Of a DNA stretch of 64,000 bases, positions 26,053-34,805 are shown piece by piece (the stretch's first letter is position 1; the number at the start of each line of letters is the position of its first letter). Position numbers and translations under genes: made by a program. The stretch spans positions 282,083 through 346,082 of the forward strand of contig NZ_JALDNB010000004.1 in the NCBI RefSeq assembly GCF_022699665.1, in the 5' to 3' direction. The notes below the pieces were generated by a model. The model did no database searches. It worked only from the letters and a program-made list of their open reading frames with translations, and was not told the DNA's origin. Source of the stretch: Chryseobacterium aahli. GTDB taxonomy: Bacteria > Bacteroidota > Bacteroidia > Flavobacteriales > Weeksellaceae.

Positions 26053-26060
26053 TAGTTTTG
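26053..26060 (+). promoter_or_regulatory. -7 box for the gene at 26097
   Basis: TAGTTTTG matches TAnnTTTG, 36 bases upstream of the ATG and directly downstream of the repeat array. Confidence 0.55.
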
Positions 26061-26096
26061 TATTATCAAAATCGGTAACAACTAAATCTAAAAGAT

Positions 26097-26594
26097 ATGA
26101 TCAAGACCATTTTAATTGCAACAGACTATTCTCTTGAATCTTTAAATATATTAAAGAAAGTTTTAAAAGAGAAAAACGCTACGGAAGAAAACACACAATA
26201 CAACATTTTGCTTGTATCGGGTTATGATATGGGAGATTCTATCAGAGATCTTTTATTCAATACCAAAGGAACGGTTTTCAACAAAATCAGATCAAAAGAA
26301 TTCTGCGATGCGTACAGCATCATCAAAAACAAATATCCGCACTTGGTAAATAAAATTGTTTGCGATGTCTTCACCGGAAGTTTCCAGAGAGCATTCAACA
26401 ATTATCTGACGGCAGAAAATATCGAAGAAGCATATTATTCAGCTAATCTGAAAGATAAGAATACCAAAGGGAAATTTGACTTAGCTCCTTACATCAAAAA
26501 GGCTAAAGACATTCAGGTGAAAGAAATAACGCTTGGTGTACCGGAATTCATGCCCGAAAGAGGAAGACTTGCAGAAGTTTTTGTTGAAGTTTAA
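26097..26594 (+). CDS. USP-like hypothetical protein
   Basis: 165 residues beginning MIKTILIATDYSLESLNILK, which matches the first strand and loop of universal stress proteins (an Asp then a helix holding Leu repeats). The rest diverges and lacks the clear GxxGxnG ATP-binding loop of UspA, so nucleotide binding is doubtful. It is the first gene behind the phased repeat array and is followed after 30 bases by the DUF1275 gene, which suggests a two-gene unit controlled by the neighbouring two-component system. Role unknown. Confidence 0.6.
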   Translation: MIKTILIATDYSLESLNILKKVLKEKNATEENTQYNILLVSGYDMGDSIRDLLFNTKGTVFNKIRSKEFCDAYSIIKNKYPHLVNKIVCDVFTGSFQRAFNNYLTAENIEEAYYSANLKDKNTKGKFDLAPYIKKAKDIQVKEITLGVPEFMPERGRLAEVFVEV

Positions 26595-26624
26595 ATTAAA
26601 TGTCACCATTTAAAATCTAAAAAA

Positions 26625-27473
26625 ATGTTAAGAAATTATAGTAACAGCAGGACATTGGGAGACAATATAAGACTGGGGACGCTGACTGCCTTTACGGCAG
26701 GGACTATAAATATTGCATCTCTACTTATATTTTTATCTTTTACCTCAAACGTAACGGGACATTACGCCGTATTTGCCGCAGAAATCAGTAAAGGAAACTG
26801 GTCGCAGGTTGCCGTTGTTGGCGCATGGATTTTCCTTTTCTTCTTCGGAAGTTTCACAGCAAACTTTTTCGTCATTAATTTTAATAAGAAAAGTAAATAT
26901 TTTGCCCATGCAATGCCACTTATTTTAGAGATTCTATGTCTTGTGAGTGTTGGTTTTTATGGTCAGTTTTATTACCGAAAAACTCTGGAAGAAGCAGAAG
27001 TTTTGGTCGCTTTAATGCTCTTTGCAACAGGTTTACAGAATGGTTTGACGGCAAGTATATCCAACTTTTTGGTTAAAACAACACACCTTACGGGTACTAC
27101 AACAGATTTAGGAATTCTTGCATCCATGTTTACTCACAAAAAATACAGAAAAAACCCTGAATTGATTGCAAGAGCAAAGCTTTTATTGAGCATTATGTCT
27201 GCTTATGTTTTAGGGGCTATTTTCTCAGGGATGGTTTATTACTCATTAGAATTCAGTGTATTTTATATCATCAGTTTATGTTTATTGGTCGTTATTGGAT
27301 ATGATTTCTATAAAATTAATATCAGACACTTTAAAACCAATTACCGATACGCAAAAATCTACAACAAGCCGAATTTTATGGCATTTATGTATGATAAAAT
27401 CCACGGTAATGGTGAAGTGATGATAAAAGAAACCAGGAAAGAAAAATCTAAGCTTGTCTTAGAAGAGACTTAA
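26625..27473 (+). CDS. DUF1275 (YoaK-like) membrane protein
   Basis: 282 residues with six or seven hydrophobic helices. The pattern LTAFTAGTINIASLLIFLSF then TSNVTGHYAVFA near the N-terminus and ATGLQNGLTASISNFLVKTT in the middle, followed by HLTGTTTDLG, is that of DUF1275/YoaK. The family is an integral membrane group of unknown function. The soluble tail is rich in Lys. It is second in the unit with the USP-like gene. Confidence 0.85.
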   Translation: MLRNYSNSRTLGDNIRLGTLTAFTAGTINIASLLIFLSFTSNVTGHYAVFAAEISKGNWSQVAVVGAWIFLFFFGSFTANFFVINFNKKSKYFAHAMPLILEILCLVSVGFYGQFYYRKTLEEAEVLVALMLFATGLQNGLTASISNFLVKTTHLTGTTTDLGILASMFTHKKYRKNPELIARAKLLLSIMSAYVLGAIFSGMVYYSLEFSVFYIISLCLLVVIGYDFYKINIRHFKTNYRYAKIYNKPNFMAFMYDKIHGNGEVMIKETRKEKSKLVLEET

Positions 27474-27520
27474 ATAATCAGTCAATTGACAGCACAAATC
27501 GTATATACTTTAGTTTTGTA

Positions 27521-27553
27521 GCCTCTGTTTGTTTTGCAAACGGGGGCTTTTTA
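27521..27553 (+). terminator. Intrinsic terminator after the DUF1275 gene
   Basis: 11-bp stem GCCTCTGTTTG/CAAACGGGGGC with two G:U pairs, loop TTTTG, T6 tail. A TAnnTTTG match (TAGTTTTG, 27511-27518) happens to precede it. Confidence 0.75.
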
Positions 27554-27587
27554 TTTGGCTTAAAATCCGGTTTTTTAGTAATGAAAA

Positions 27588-27675
27588 CCTTTGTGGTCTT
27601 TGTTAAGTAGAACGCCTTTGCGAACCTTAAAAGCAGTTAGTATATAAAAATCTTTGCGAACTTTGCGTTAAAATT
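27588..27675. repeat. Degenerate CTTTGCGAAC-type spacer repeat
   Basis: The 324-base spacer 27474-27797 holds the terminator and then an A/T-rich stretch where CTTTGCGAACCTTAAAAGC and CTTTGCGAACTTTGCGTTAA follow each other. A related, more decayed copy is at about 55625-55705. It looks like a dispersed intergenic repeat; no gene is seen here. Confidence 0.45.
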
Positions 27676-27797
27676 ATTTTTTGCCTTTAAAAACGTGTAA
27701 TCAGATTAATTTTAATCAGACTTAATTTTTAATTCATCCCTTATTTATTTTAAATCTTATTTCCTTTGACTATTTTTGTAAGTTCATTCATCATTTT

Positions 27798-29576
27798 ATG
27801 TCAGATATTATTCAGCTTTTACCGGATCATGTAGCCAACCAAATTGCAGCAGGTGAAGTGGTGCAAAGACCTGCGTCGATTGTAAAAGAACTTTTGGAAA
27901 ACGCCATTGATGCCGGAGCTTCAAAAATAGAACTGATCATAAGAGATGCCGGCAAAAATCTTATTCAGGTGGTTGATGACGGAAAAGGAATGTCTGAAAC
28001 CGATGCCAGAATGGCATTTGAAAGACACGCCACTTCAAAAATACGAGCAACCGACGATATTTTTAAAATTTCCACAAAAGGCTTTCGTGGTGAAGCTCTT
28101 GCGTCAATCGCAGCGGTTTCGCAGGTTGAATTGAAAACCAAACAGGCAGAATCTCCGCTTGGAACCAATATTTATATTGAAGGTGGAATTTTTCAGTTTC
28201 AGGAGCCTGTACAGACTGCGGAAGGATCTAATTTTTTAGTTAAAAATCTCTTCTACAATGTTCCGGCAAGAAGGAAATTTCTGAAAAACAATAATATAGA
28301 ATTCAGACACGTTATTGATGAATTTCAGCGTGTGGCATTGGCTCATGAGAATTTAGAATTTTCTATGTTTCATGATGATGATCCTGTTTTCAGGTTAAGA
28401 AAAGGCACACAAATGCAAAGAATTGTAGATGTTTTCGGAAGAAAATTACATCCACAGTTGATTCCTATTAAAGAGGATATTCTTTGGTGTAAACTTCACG
28501 GATTCGTTGCCAAGCCTGAAGGTGCAAAAAAGACACGTGGCGAACAGTTTCTTTTCGTGAACGGAAGATTTTTTAAAAGTCCGTACTTCAACAAAGCGGT
28601 TCAGGAAGCTTTTGAAGGACTTCTTTTGCCTGGATATATTCCGACCTTTTTCCTTTTTCTGGAATTAGATCCTGAGAAAATTGATGTGAATATTCATCCG
28701 CAGAAGACGGAAGTAAAATTTGAAGACGAGCATTTGATTTTTGCTTTGATTCGTTCTACGATTAAAAGATCGTTGGGAATTTATAATATTGCGCCGAGTC
28801 TAGATTTTGAAAAAGATCCGATACTGGACGAGATGATGCAGAAAAGTTTCCCGAGCAAAGCCAATAATTCGGGAAGTTATAAAATGCCGGAAATAACGGT
28901 AGATCGAGATTACAATCCTTTTTTGGAAGAAAGAGAGGTTACGAAAAACGAAATTCAGAATCTTACGGAAATGTATCATCAGAACATTTCTGCAGAGCCT
29001 TCTAAGATCAATCTTTTCGAAGATGAAGATTTTGATGAAGATTTGATGAGACTTCCGAACGGATATTGGCTTTTCAACAAAGGCGACAGAACTTTGATGC
29101 TCGATTTGGGCAGAATGCACCGATTGCTGGTTGCCGAAAACAATAAAAATGTAAAAAAAGGCAACGTGAGTCATGCCCTACTCTTCTCTCTGGAGTATCA
29201 CATGAACGAAATTGAGAAAAATAAATACAAATCCATTAAAAAATTTCTGCCGGAACTCGGGTTTGACATGAAAATTGCACATGAGAACGTGCTCAGAATC
29301 GATACCGTACCTGAAGGATTGAAAGAAACTCAAGTGATGAAGTTTCTCGAAAATCTATTCGATATTTTGGAATACAAAACCGAGGACGAATTTATGCAGT
29401 TTTATCACAATCAATGGGCAAAAATGCAGTCGAAATCAAGATTTGATTTTATTTACAAAGCTGATGCTGAGCAAGTGATCAAAGACTTCACGGCATTAGG
29501 TTTCCCTGAATTTTTACCTACCGGAAAAAGATGTTTTTATGAAGTTCCGTTTAATGATTTAAAAAATAAATTTTAA
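27798..29576 (+). CDS. mutL: DNA mismatch repair protein MutL
   Basis: 592 residues. The GHKL ATPase half is well conserved: IAAGEVVQRPASIVKELLEN, VDDGKGMSETDARMAFERHA, GFRGEALASI and LFYNVPARRKFL. MutL couples MutS mismatch recognition to strand incision. The C-terminal dimerisation half is divergent: the endonuclease motif DQHAxxERxxxE is replaced by DLGRMHRLLVAE, and the late CPHGRP zinc motif by LPTGKR. The protein therefore looks like a MutL without nuclease activity. It stands first in a run of same-strand genes; the rhomboid gene starts 5 bases downstream. Confidence 0.95.
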   Translation: MSDIIQLLPDHVANQIAAGEVVQRPASIVKELLENAIDAGASKIELIIRDAGKNLIQVVDDGKGMSETDARMAFERHATSKIRATDDIFKISTKGFRGEALASIAAVSQVELKTKQAESPLGTNIYIEGGIFQFQEPVQTAEGSNFLVKNLFYNVPARRKFLKNNNIEFRHVIDEFQRVALAHENLEFSMFHDDDPVFRLRKGTQMQRIVDVFGRKLHPQLIPIKEDILWCKLHGFVAKPEGAKKTRGEQFLFVNGRFFKSPYFNKAVQEAFEGLLLPGYIPTFFLFLELDPEKIDVNIHPQKTEVKFEDEHLIFALIRSTIKRSLGIYNIAPSLDFEKDPILDEMMQKSFPSKANNSGSYKMPEITVDRDYNPFLEEREVTKNEIQNLTEMYHQNISAEPSKINLFEDEDFDEDLMRLPNGYWLFNKGDRTLMLDLGRMHRLLVAENNKNVKKGNVSHALLFSLEYHMNEIEKNKYKSIKKFLPELGFDMKIAHENVLRIDTVPEGLKETQVMKFLENLFDILEYKTEDEFMQFYHNQWAKMQSKSRFDFIYKADAEQVIKDFTALGFPEFLPTGKRCFYEVPFNDLKNKF

Positions 29577-29581
29577 AAAAG

Positions 29582-30316
29582 ATGTTTAATAATATACCGC
29601 CAATTACGAGAAATCTGATTATTATAAATGTTGTTGTATTCATAGCATCATTTTTATTACCTCAGCTCAATACTATGCTTGCTGCTTATTATCCATTCTC
29701 TCCTAATTTCAAATCATGGCAGATTATAACGCACATGTTTATGCATGGTGGTATAATGCATATTTTATTTAATATGTTCACACTTTTTAGTTTCGGACCT
29801 ATATTAGAACAGTCTTTAGGAGACAAAAAATACTTAATTCTTTACTTTTTAAGTGGTTTGGGAGCTTTTTTCCTTTTTAATTTGTGGAATTTTGTGGAAG
29901 TACAGAAAATTATAAGTGACATGGAAGCTTTAGGACTAAACCCCGCAGAAATTTTCGCTAAAGCAAACGTTAACTATGTTGGAGATTTAAAAATTAGCGC
30001 AACAACTGTGGAAGGGCAGGAATTATCTCAAAATTTATATATAGCACTTAGAACTCCAATGGTTGGCGCATCGGGGGCAATTTTCGGAGTTATTGCAGCA
30101 TTCGCAACATTATATCCTGAAGCAAAAATTGGTATTATGTTTATTCCAATACCCGTAAAAGTAAAATACGTATTGCCAATTGTTGTGATAGGATCAATTT
30201 ATTTAGGTGTCACAGGAAATGGAGGTGGTATTGCCCATCTTGCTCACGTTGGAGGTGCCATTGTAGGATTTATTCTTGCAAGAATCTGGAGGAAACATTT
30301 ATACCGATTTAATTAA
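29582..30316 (+). CDS. Rhomboid-family intramembrane serine protease
   Basis: 244 residues, six or seven membrane helices. The family motifs are intact: HILFNMF (His60, Asn64) in the second helix, GASGAIFGV with the catalytic Ser164, and AHLAHVGGAIVG with the catalytic His222. An unusually large loop (about 104-152) lies between helices 3 and 4. Rhomboids cleave transmembrane substrates inside the bilayer; the substrate here is unknown. It is translationally close to mutL (5-base gap) and to the EEP gene (8-base gap), so these genes form one operon. Confidence 0.93.
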   Translation: MFNNIPPITRNLIIINVVVFIASFLLPQLNTMLAAYYPFSPNFKSWQIITHMFMHGGIMHILFNMFTLFSFGPILEQSLGDKKYLILYFLSGLGAFFLFNLWNFVEVQKIISDMEALGLNPAEIFAKANVNYVGDLKISATTVEGQELSQNLYIALRTPMVGASGAIFGVIAAFATLYPEAKIGIMFIPIPVKVKYVLPIVVIGSIYLGVTGNGGGIAHLAHVGGAIVGFILARIWRKHLYRFN

Positions 30317-30324
30317 AATTACTT

Positions 30325-31317
30325 GTGAAAATTCTGCGTCTGATTTTATTAATACTTCACTTAGCCACATTATTTCTGTTGCTGGGTGTTTTGCTGAACG
30401 CCTACATTCCGCCGAAAGTTTTTCCTTGGTTTAATCTGCTGTCTTTAGGATTTCCGGTTTTGATGATTGGATACGTTTTGCTTACCTTTTTCTGGATTTT
30501 TTCCTGGAAAAAAAGAGCTTTTGTTTTCATGTTTTTGGGATTATTTTTATTTAATCCTGTCAAAAGATGGGTTAATTATTCAACTGAGAGTAAGGAGATT
30601 GCTAACCTAAAGATTATTTCTTTTAATATAAAAGGTGGAAAATTAGAAATTGAAAACATTCAGGAATATATCAATCAACAAAATGCAGATATCGTTTTGC
30701 TACAGGAAGATGGAGGTCGCGAATATCAATTTAAAGATCTTAAAAAAGATCATACAGCTCCTATTGTTTCTACCTATTCAAAATACAAAACTATAGCTCA
30801 CAAAGAATTGTTTGCAGGGATGTATAATGAAGAATTTAATGCCTATTCTGAATATTCTGATATTGAAATAAAGGGGAAAACATACCGAATTATCAACACC
30901 TATCTTCAGCCTTTCAAGTTTGAGAAAAGCATGGTCAAACTCAATGGCAATAGTGAAGAGGACGAACAGAAAGTAAAAGACATCGTTAAGCGATTAATTC
31001 CTACTTTCAAAATGCATCAAGAGCAGGTAGATATTATTCGTAAAAGTATCGACGAGTCACCATACCCGGTTATTTTAGCCGGAGATCTAAACTCAGTTCC
31101 CAATTCTTATGAATATTACCATTTAGGAAAAGGCTTAAAAGATGCTTTTTTTGAAGTGGGAAAAGGAAGTGGAACAAGCTTTCATGACTATAAATTTCCT
31201 ATCAGAATCGATTTTATTTTCACTTCATCTTCTGTGAAACCTGTTACTTATCAAGTTGACCGCTCAGTAAAACTTTCTGATCATTTTCCGGTAGTTGCTA
31301 CGTTTAAAATTGATTGA
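30325..31317 (+). CDS. Endonuclease/exonuclease/phosphatase family protein, membrane-anchored
   Basis: 330 residues with a GTG start 8 bases after the rhomboid stop. Three hydrophobic helices (residues 1-30, 35-60, 64-78) precede an EEP domain: ISFNIKGG, then QNADIVLLQED with the catalytic Glu, VILAGDLNSVPNS and SVKLSDHFPVVATF. The domain should face the periplasm. EEP enzymes cleave phosphodiesters in nucleic acids or lipids; the target is unknown. The next gene encodes a close paralogue. Confidence 0.88.
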   Translation: MKILRLILLILHLATLFLLLGVLLNAYIPPKVFPWFNLLSLGFPVLMIGYVLLTFFWIFSWKKRAFVFMFLGLFLFNPVKRWVNYSTESKEIANLKIISFNIKGGKLEIENIQEYINQQNADIVLLQEDGGREYQFKDLKKDHTAPIVSTYSKYKTIAHKELFAGMYNEEFNAYSEYSDIEIKGKTYRIINTYLQPFKFEKSMVKLNGNSEEDEQKVKDIVKRLIPTFKMHQEQVDIIRKSIDESPYPVILAGDLNSVPNSYEYYHLGKGLKDAFFEVGKGSGTSFHDYKFPIRIDFIFTSSSVKPVTYQVDRSVKLSDHFPVVATFKID

Positions 31318-31391
31318 TTATAAGCCTATTTCGTTATTTATCATAATGTTGGCAGTATTTTTGTTGCGGAAAACACATATCAGAGTTTTCA

Positions 31392-32375
31392 ATGAAGCGT
31401 GCACATGTATTTTTAGTTTTTCATATTTTATTAATTATATTATTACTGAGCACTTTTGCCAACGCCTGGGTCGCTCCGAACTATTTCAGCAAACTCAATT
31501 TACTCTCTTTAGCCTTTCCTTATCTGATTATTCTTCATCTTTTATTCACTATTATCTGGTTTTTTAAAGAAAAGAAAATTGCAATGTTTTTTTTGCTTTC
31601 GACTTTTATTTTTTATAATCCGGTGCGAAGATGGGTCAATTTTACACCACAACAGACCGCTCAGTCTCATCAGAAAGACATTAAAGTTTTAACCTTTAAT
31701 GTAAAATACGGAAGCTCAGGCTGGCCAACTGTTAAAAAATATATTACGGATCAAAATGCCGATATCATTCTCGTTCAGGAAAAAGATACTAGCACTGCAT
31801 TAAGGAAAGATCTGGTGAAATACCCTTCGGTAATCCTGAAAACTAAGCATAAAATTTTGCGTCAAGGCGATTTAATCAATGATGACTCAAAAGGGAATTC
31901 ATTTTATGCAGATATCAATATTGACGGAAAAATTATCCGAGTAATTAATGTTTATCTGGAACCTTTTAGGCTCAATAAAAACATGCTCGGTATGCAGGAT
32001 AAAAACTGCGGAAAAGACGAAAAAAATAAAATGGCAGCACTCTTTTCAAGATTGATTCCTACGTTCAAAACGCATGAGGAGCAGGTGAAAAAAATCAGAA
32101 AAGCGGTTGATCGATCACCTTATCCTGTAATTTTGGCAGGAGATTTTAATTCAGTTCCCAATTCCTGGGAGTATTATAATCTCGGAAGAAATCTTGATGA
32201 TGCTTTTGTAGAAGCAGGAAACGGAAGTTCTACAAGTTTTCATGATTATAAATTTCCTTTGAGAATTGATTATATTTTCACCTCAAAAAGCATTACAGCA
32301 TTAAATTACAAAGTCGATTATTCCGTAAAATTGTCAGATCATTATCCGGTAATTGCAGAATTTCTATTAAATTAG
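31392..32375 (+). CDS. Endonuclease/exonuclease/phosphatase family protein, paralogue of the upstream gene
   Basis: 327 residues, same design as the protein at 30325: three N-terminal membrane helices, FNPVRRW replaced here by YNPVRRWVNF, then LTFNVKYG, QNADIILVQEKD, VILAGDFNSVPNSWEYYNLG and SVKLSDHYPVIAEF. The two clearly derive from a tandem duplication. A 74-base gap separates them. The active-site Glu, Asp and His are kept in both, so both should be active. The C-terminal lipoprotein gene starts 4 bases after the stop. Confidence 0.88.
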   Translation: MKRAHVFLVFHILLIILLLSTFANAWVAPNYFSKLNLLSLAFPYLIILHLLFTIIWFFKEKKIAMFFLLSTFIFYNPVRRWVNFTPQQTAQSHQKDIKVLTFNVKYGSSGWPTVKKYITDQNADIILVQEKDTSTALRKDLVKYPSVILKTKHKILRQGDLINDDSKGNSFYADINIDGKIIRVINVYLEPFRLNKNMLGMQDKNCGKDEKNKMAALFSRLIPTFKTHEEQVKKIRKAVDRSPYPVILAGDFNSVPNSWEYYNLGRNLDDAFVEAGNGSSTSFHDYKFPLRIDYIFTSKSITALNYKVDYSVKLSDHYPVIAEFLLN

Positions 32376-32379
32376 TTCC

Positions 32380-32721
32380 ATGAAAAAAGTATTGGCTGCG
32401 GGATGCATCATTTCCATATTTATAATTGCTTGTTCGAAACGTGAAGCGGCAAATACAAATGAAATTCAGGCAGTACAGCCTCATTATGACACGACAGCTA
32501 TTGACTCTTTTTCGGCAGGAGCAACCACAGTAGATATTGTACGCCAGATAAGAATGTCTTCTCAAAAATATCAGGACTCGTTGAAAGAAGCAATAAAGCT
32601 AGAACAAGAAGAAAAACGAATTACTGCAGAACTTGAAAAGGAAAACAAGAAAAAACTGGAAGAAGAAAAGAAGTTGAAGGCTAAAGAAAATACGGCCACT
32701 TCTACACCAAAAACAGATTAA
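32380..32721 (+). CDS. Hypothetical lipoprotein with coiled-coil tail
   Basis: 113 residues. The lipoprotein signal MKKVLAAGCIISIFIIACSK ends in a lipobox-like IIAC. The mature part is short, with a charged helical coiled coil (EAIKLEQEEKRITAELEKEN) and a Lys-rich end. No family is recognised. It overlaps no neighbour but begins 4 bases after the EEP paralogue, so it is probably translated in the same transcript. Confidence 0.7.
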   Translation: MKKVLAAGCIISIFIIACSKREAANTNEIQAVQPHYDTTAIDSFSAGATTVDIVRQIRMSSQKYQDSLKEAIKLEQEEKRITAELEKENKKKLEEEKKLKAKENTATSTPKTD

Positions 32722-32743
32722 TAACATAATTTAAATATACACA

Positions 32744-33151
32744 ATGAAAAAACAAATCTTAGCAGCAATCGCTGTATCAGCGTTTATTGTAAGCTGCACA
32801 CAATCTACATCAAAAACTGAAAAAGTAGAAAATCCGGATGGATCTGTCACCACTACCACGACAACTGAAAGCAGCACAGGCTTGGTAGATAGCGCAAAAA
32901 TAGACAAAACAAAATCTGACATCAAAAACACGGTTGATAAAACAGGTGACAAAATTGATCAGACTGCCCAGAAAGCAAAAGAAGATCTGAATGCAGCAGG
33001 AAAAGATATTAAAAACGAAGCCAACAAAGTAGGAAAAGACATCAAATCCAGCGCTCAGGAAGTTGGTAAAGATGTTAAAAACACCGCAGCACAAGGCGCC
33101 CAAAAAGTAGAAGATGCTGCAAAAAAACTGAAAGAAGATCTTAAAAAATAA
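32744..33151 (+). CDS. LEA/YtxH-like repeat lipoprotein
   Basis: 135 residues. A lipoprotein signal (AAIAVSAFIVSCTQS) is followed by a Thr/Ser-rich stretch and then by imperfect 11-residue helical repeats of the type KAKEDLNAAGKDIKNEANKV and GKDVKNTAAQGAQKVEDAAK. Such amphipathic repeats resemble LEA or YtxH proteins, which are linked to desiccation and general stress. It is anchored in the envelope by inference. A bidirectional terminator follows at once. Confidence 0.75.
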   Translation: MKKQILAAIAVSAFIVSCTQSTSKTEKVENPDGSVTTTTTTESSTGLVDSAKIDKTKSDIKNTVDKTGDKIDQTAQKAKEDLNAAGKDIKNEANKVGKDIKSSAQEVGKDVKNTAAQGAQKVEDAAKKLKEDLKK

Positions 33152-33156
33152 GAAAC

Positions 33157-33188
33157 AAAAACCGCAGAGATTTTTGCGGTTTTTTTAT
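33157..33188. terminator. Bidirectional terminator between convergent genes
   Basis: Stem AAAAACCGCA/TGCGGTTTTT with flanking T on one strand and A on the other, between the lipoprotein stop at 33151 and the GH3 stop at 33185. Confidence 0.8.
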
Positions 33189-34702
33189 GTTTTATTCATT
33201 TCCAATAAAGGATCTATATATTCTCTGTCGTTGCTCAGACGCGGTACTTTATTTTGTCCACCAAGCTTTCCTTTAGATTCCAGCCAGCAATAGAACAAAT
33301 TGGGTCTAGCAATGTGAATGACAGGTTTTTTCAAAGTAATATTGTTATATCTTTTGGCTTCGTAATCAGAGTTGATGGCTTTCAGATGCTGATCAAAAAC
33401 ATCAGTAAATTCTTCTAAACTATGCGGTTTTTCACTGAACTCAAAAATCCATTCATGGGCACCGCCTTCATTTTCTTTCATAAAAATCGGAGCTCCCGTA
33501 AAATCTGTAACGGCTGACTTTGTTGCTTCGCATGCTTTCGTTAAAGCAGATTCTACGTTGGTAATCATCAATTCTTCACCAAACGCATTAATGTAATGTT
33601 TCGTTCGTCCTGTTATTTTTATTCTGAAAGGACTGACTGATGTAAAAATCACTGTATCTCCAATTAAATATCTCCACAGTCCGCCGTTGGTAGTAATTAC
33701 CATCGCATAATTTTTACCTATTTCTACATCTTCTAAACTTACTACTTTCGGATTTGAACAATGAAACTGATCCATCGGGATAAACTCGTAGAAAATACCG
33801 TAATCCAACATCAGAAGCATTTCGTCGCTGTTTGGTCTGTCCTGAATTCCAAAGAAACCTTCCGAAGCGTTGTAAATTTCGTAGTAGTTGATATTTTTTC
33901 CGATGATTTGTTTAAACTGATCTTTGTATGGTTTAAAACTGATTCCACCGTGAAAAAACACTTCCAGATTTGGCCACAATTCTGAAATATTTTTGACATC
34001 CGTTTCTTTTAAAACCCTCTGCAAAAGCACCATCATCCAGCTGGGTACTCCCAAAATACTTCCAACATCTTCATTCTTTACTTCAGAAGTAATGGCTTTC
34101 AGCTTACTTTCCCATTCTCCCATCAGAGAAACTTTCTTGCTCGGAGTAGTGGTGATTTCAACCCAAAAAGGAAGATTATCAATTAAGATTGCCGAAAGAT
34201 CTCCAAATTTGGTATTAAAATCGGCGTATAATTCTGAGCTTCCACCCAGACGTAAATTTTTATTGGTGAAAAGCTGATTTTCGGGATGATTATTGGCATA
34301 AATAGAAACCATGTCCTTCCCGGCTTTCATGTGGCAGTATTCGAGGCTTTCTGCTGAAATAGGGATGAATTTGCTTTTGGCATTCGTGGTTCCGGAAGAT
34401 TTAGCAAAATGTTTGATGTAACCGGGCCAGCTTACGTCTTTATGTCCCTGTCTTGCTCTTTCGATATACGGTTCAAAATCTTCGTAGGTCACTACAGGAA
34501 CTTTATTTTTAAAATCCTGGTAGCTTGATATAGTATTAAATCCATATCGCTTGCCATATTCTGTATCTTCTGCATGAAACAACTGAGAAAACAGAATTCC
34601 GTTCTGCGTTTCGATAGGATGATCCATGAAATTCTGTATCTGATCTATCCTTTGGCGGATAAACCAATTGACTACAGTATTGAAAAGTGCTTTCGTTGCC
34701 AT
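33185..34702 (-). CDS. GH3 family acyl-adenylating / amido synthetase protein
   Basis: 505 residues from the ATG at 34702. The segments AKSSGTTNAKSKFIPIS (phosphate-binding loop of acyl-adenylate enzymes), YEIYNASEGFFGIQD and YRFLIGD-like WRYLIGDTVIF, with the late TGRTKHYINAFGEELM, are those of the GH3 family. In plants this family joins amino acids to hormones; in Bacteroidota the role is not established. An in-frame ATG at 34720 exists but overlaps the TATATTTG box, so the MATKALF start is preferred. Monocistronic. Confidence 0.88.
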   Translation of the reverse strand: MATKALFNTVVNWFIRQRIDQIQNFMDHPIETQNGILFSQLFHAEDTEYGKRYGFNTISSYQDFKNKVPVVTYEDFEPYIERARQGHKDVSWPGYIKHFAKSSGTTNAKSKFIPISAESLEYCHMKAGKDMVSIYANNHPENQLFTNKNLRLGGSSELYADFNTKFGDLSAILIDNLPFWVEITTTPSKKVSLMGEWESKLKAITSEVKNEDVGSILGVPSWMMVLLQRVLKETDVKNISELWPNLEVFFHGGISFKPYKDQFKQIIGKNINYYEIYNASEGFFGIQDRPNSDEMLLMLDYGIFYEFIPMDQFHCSNPKVVSLEDVEIGKNYAMVITTNGGLWRYLIGDTVIFTSVSPFRIKITGRTKHYINAFGEELMITNVESALTKACEATKSAVTDFTGAPIFMKENEGGAHEWIFEFSEKPHSLEEFTDVFDQHLKAINSDYEAKRYNNITLKKPVIHIARPNLFYCWLESKGKLGGQNKVPRLSNDREYIDPLLEMNKT

Positions 34703-34707
34703 TTCAA

Positions 34708-34715
34708 CAAATATA
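34708..34715 (-). promoter_or_regulatory. -7 box for the GH3 gene
   Basis: TATATTTG on the minus strand, only 5 bases from the ATG at 34702, which would give a nearly leaderless mRNA if this box is used. Confidence 0.45.
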
Positions 34716-34748
34716 ATCATATTTGAATTTCCTGCGAATGATTTAAAT

Positions 34749-34780
34749 AAAAAACCGTCACAAAATTTGTAACGGTTTCT
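34749..34780 (-). terminator. Terminator after the bacilliredoxin gene
   Basis: On the minus strand the 13-bp stem AAACCGTTACAAA/TTTGTGACGGTTT (one G:U) is followed by T-rich sequence. Confidence 0.65.
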
Positions 34781-34805
34781 ATATAAAGCTTTTAATTACT
34801 TACGA

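Noticed and set aside
27511..27518. TAGTTTTG as promoter of a small RNA before the terminator at 27521
   Set aside because: The hairpin follows at once, so the product would be little more than a terminator; a chance match is more likely.
28800..29174. 124-codon minus-strand frame inside mutL
   Set aside because: A shadow of the mutL coding sequence; the plus-strand protein is clearly real across this region.
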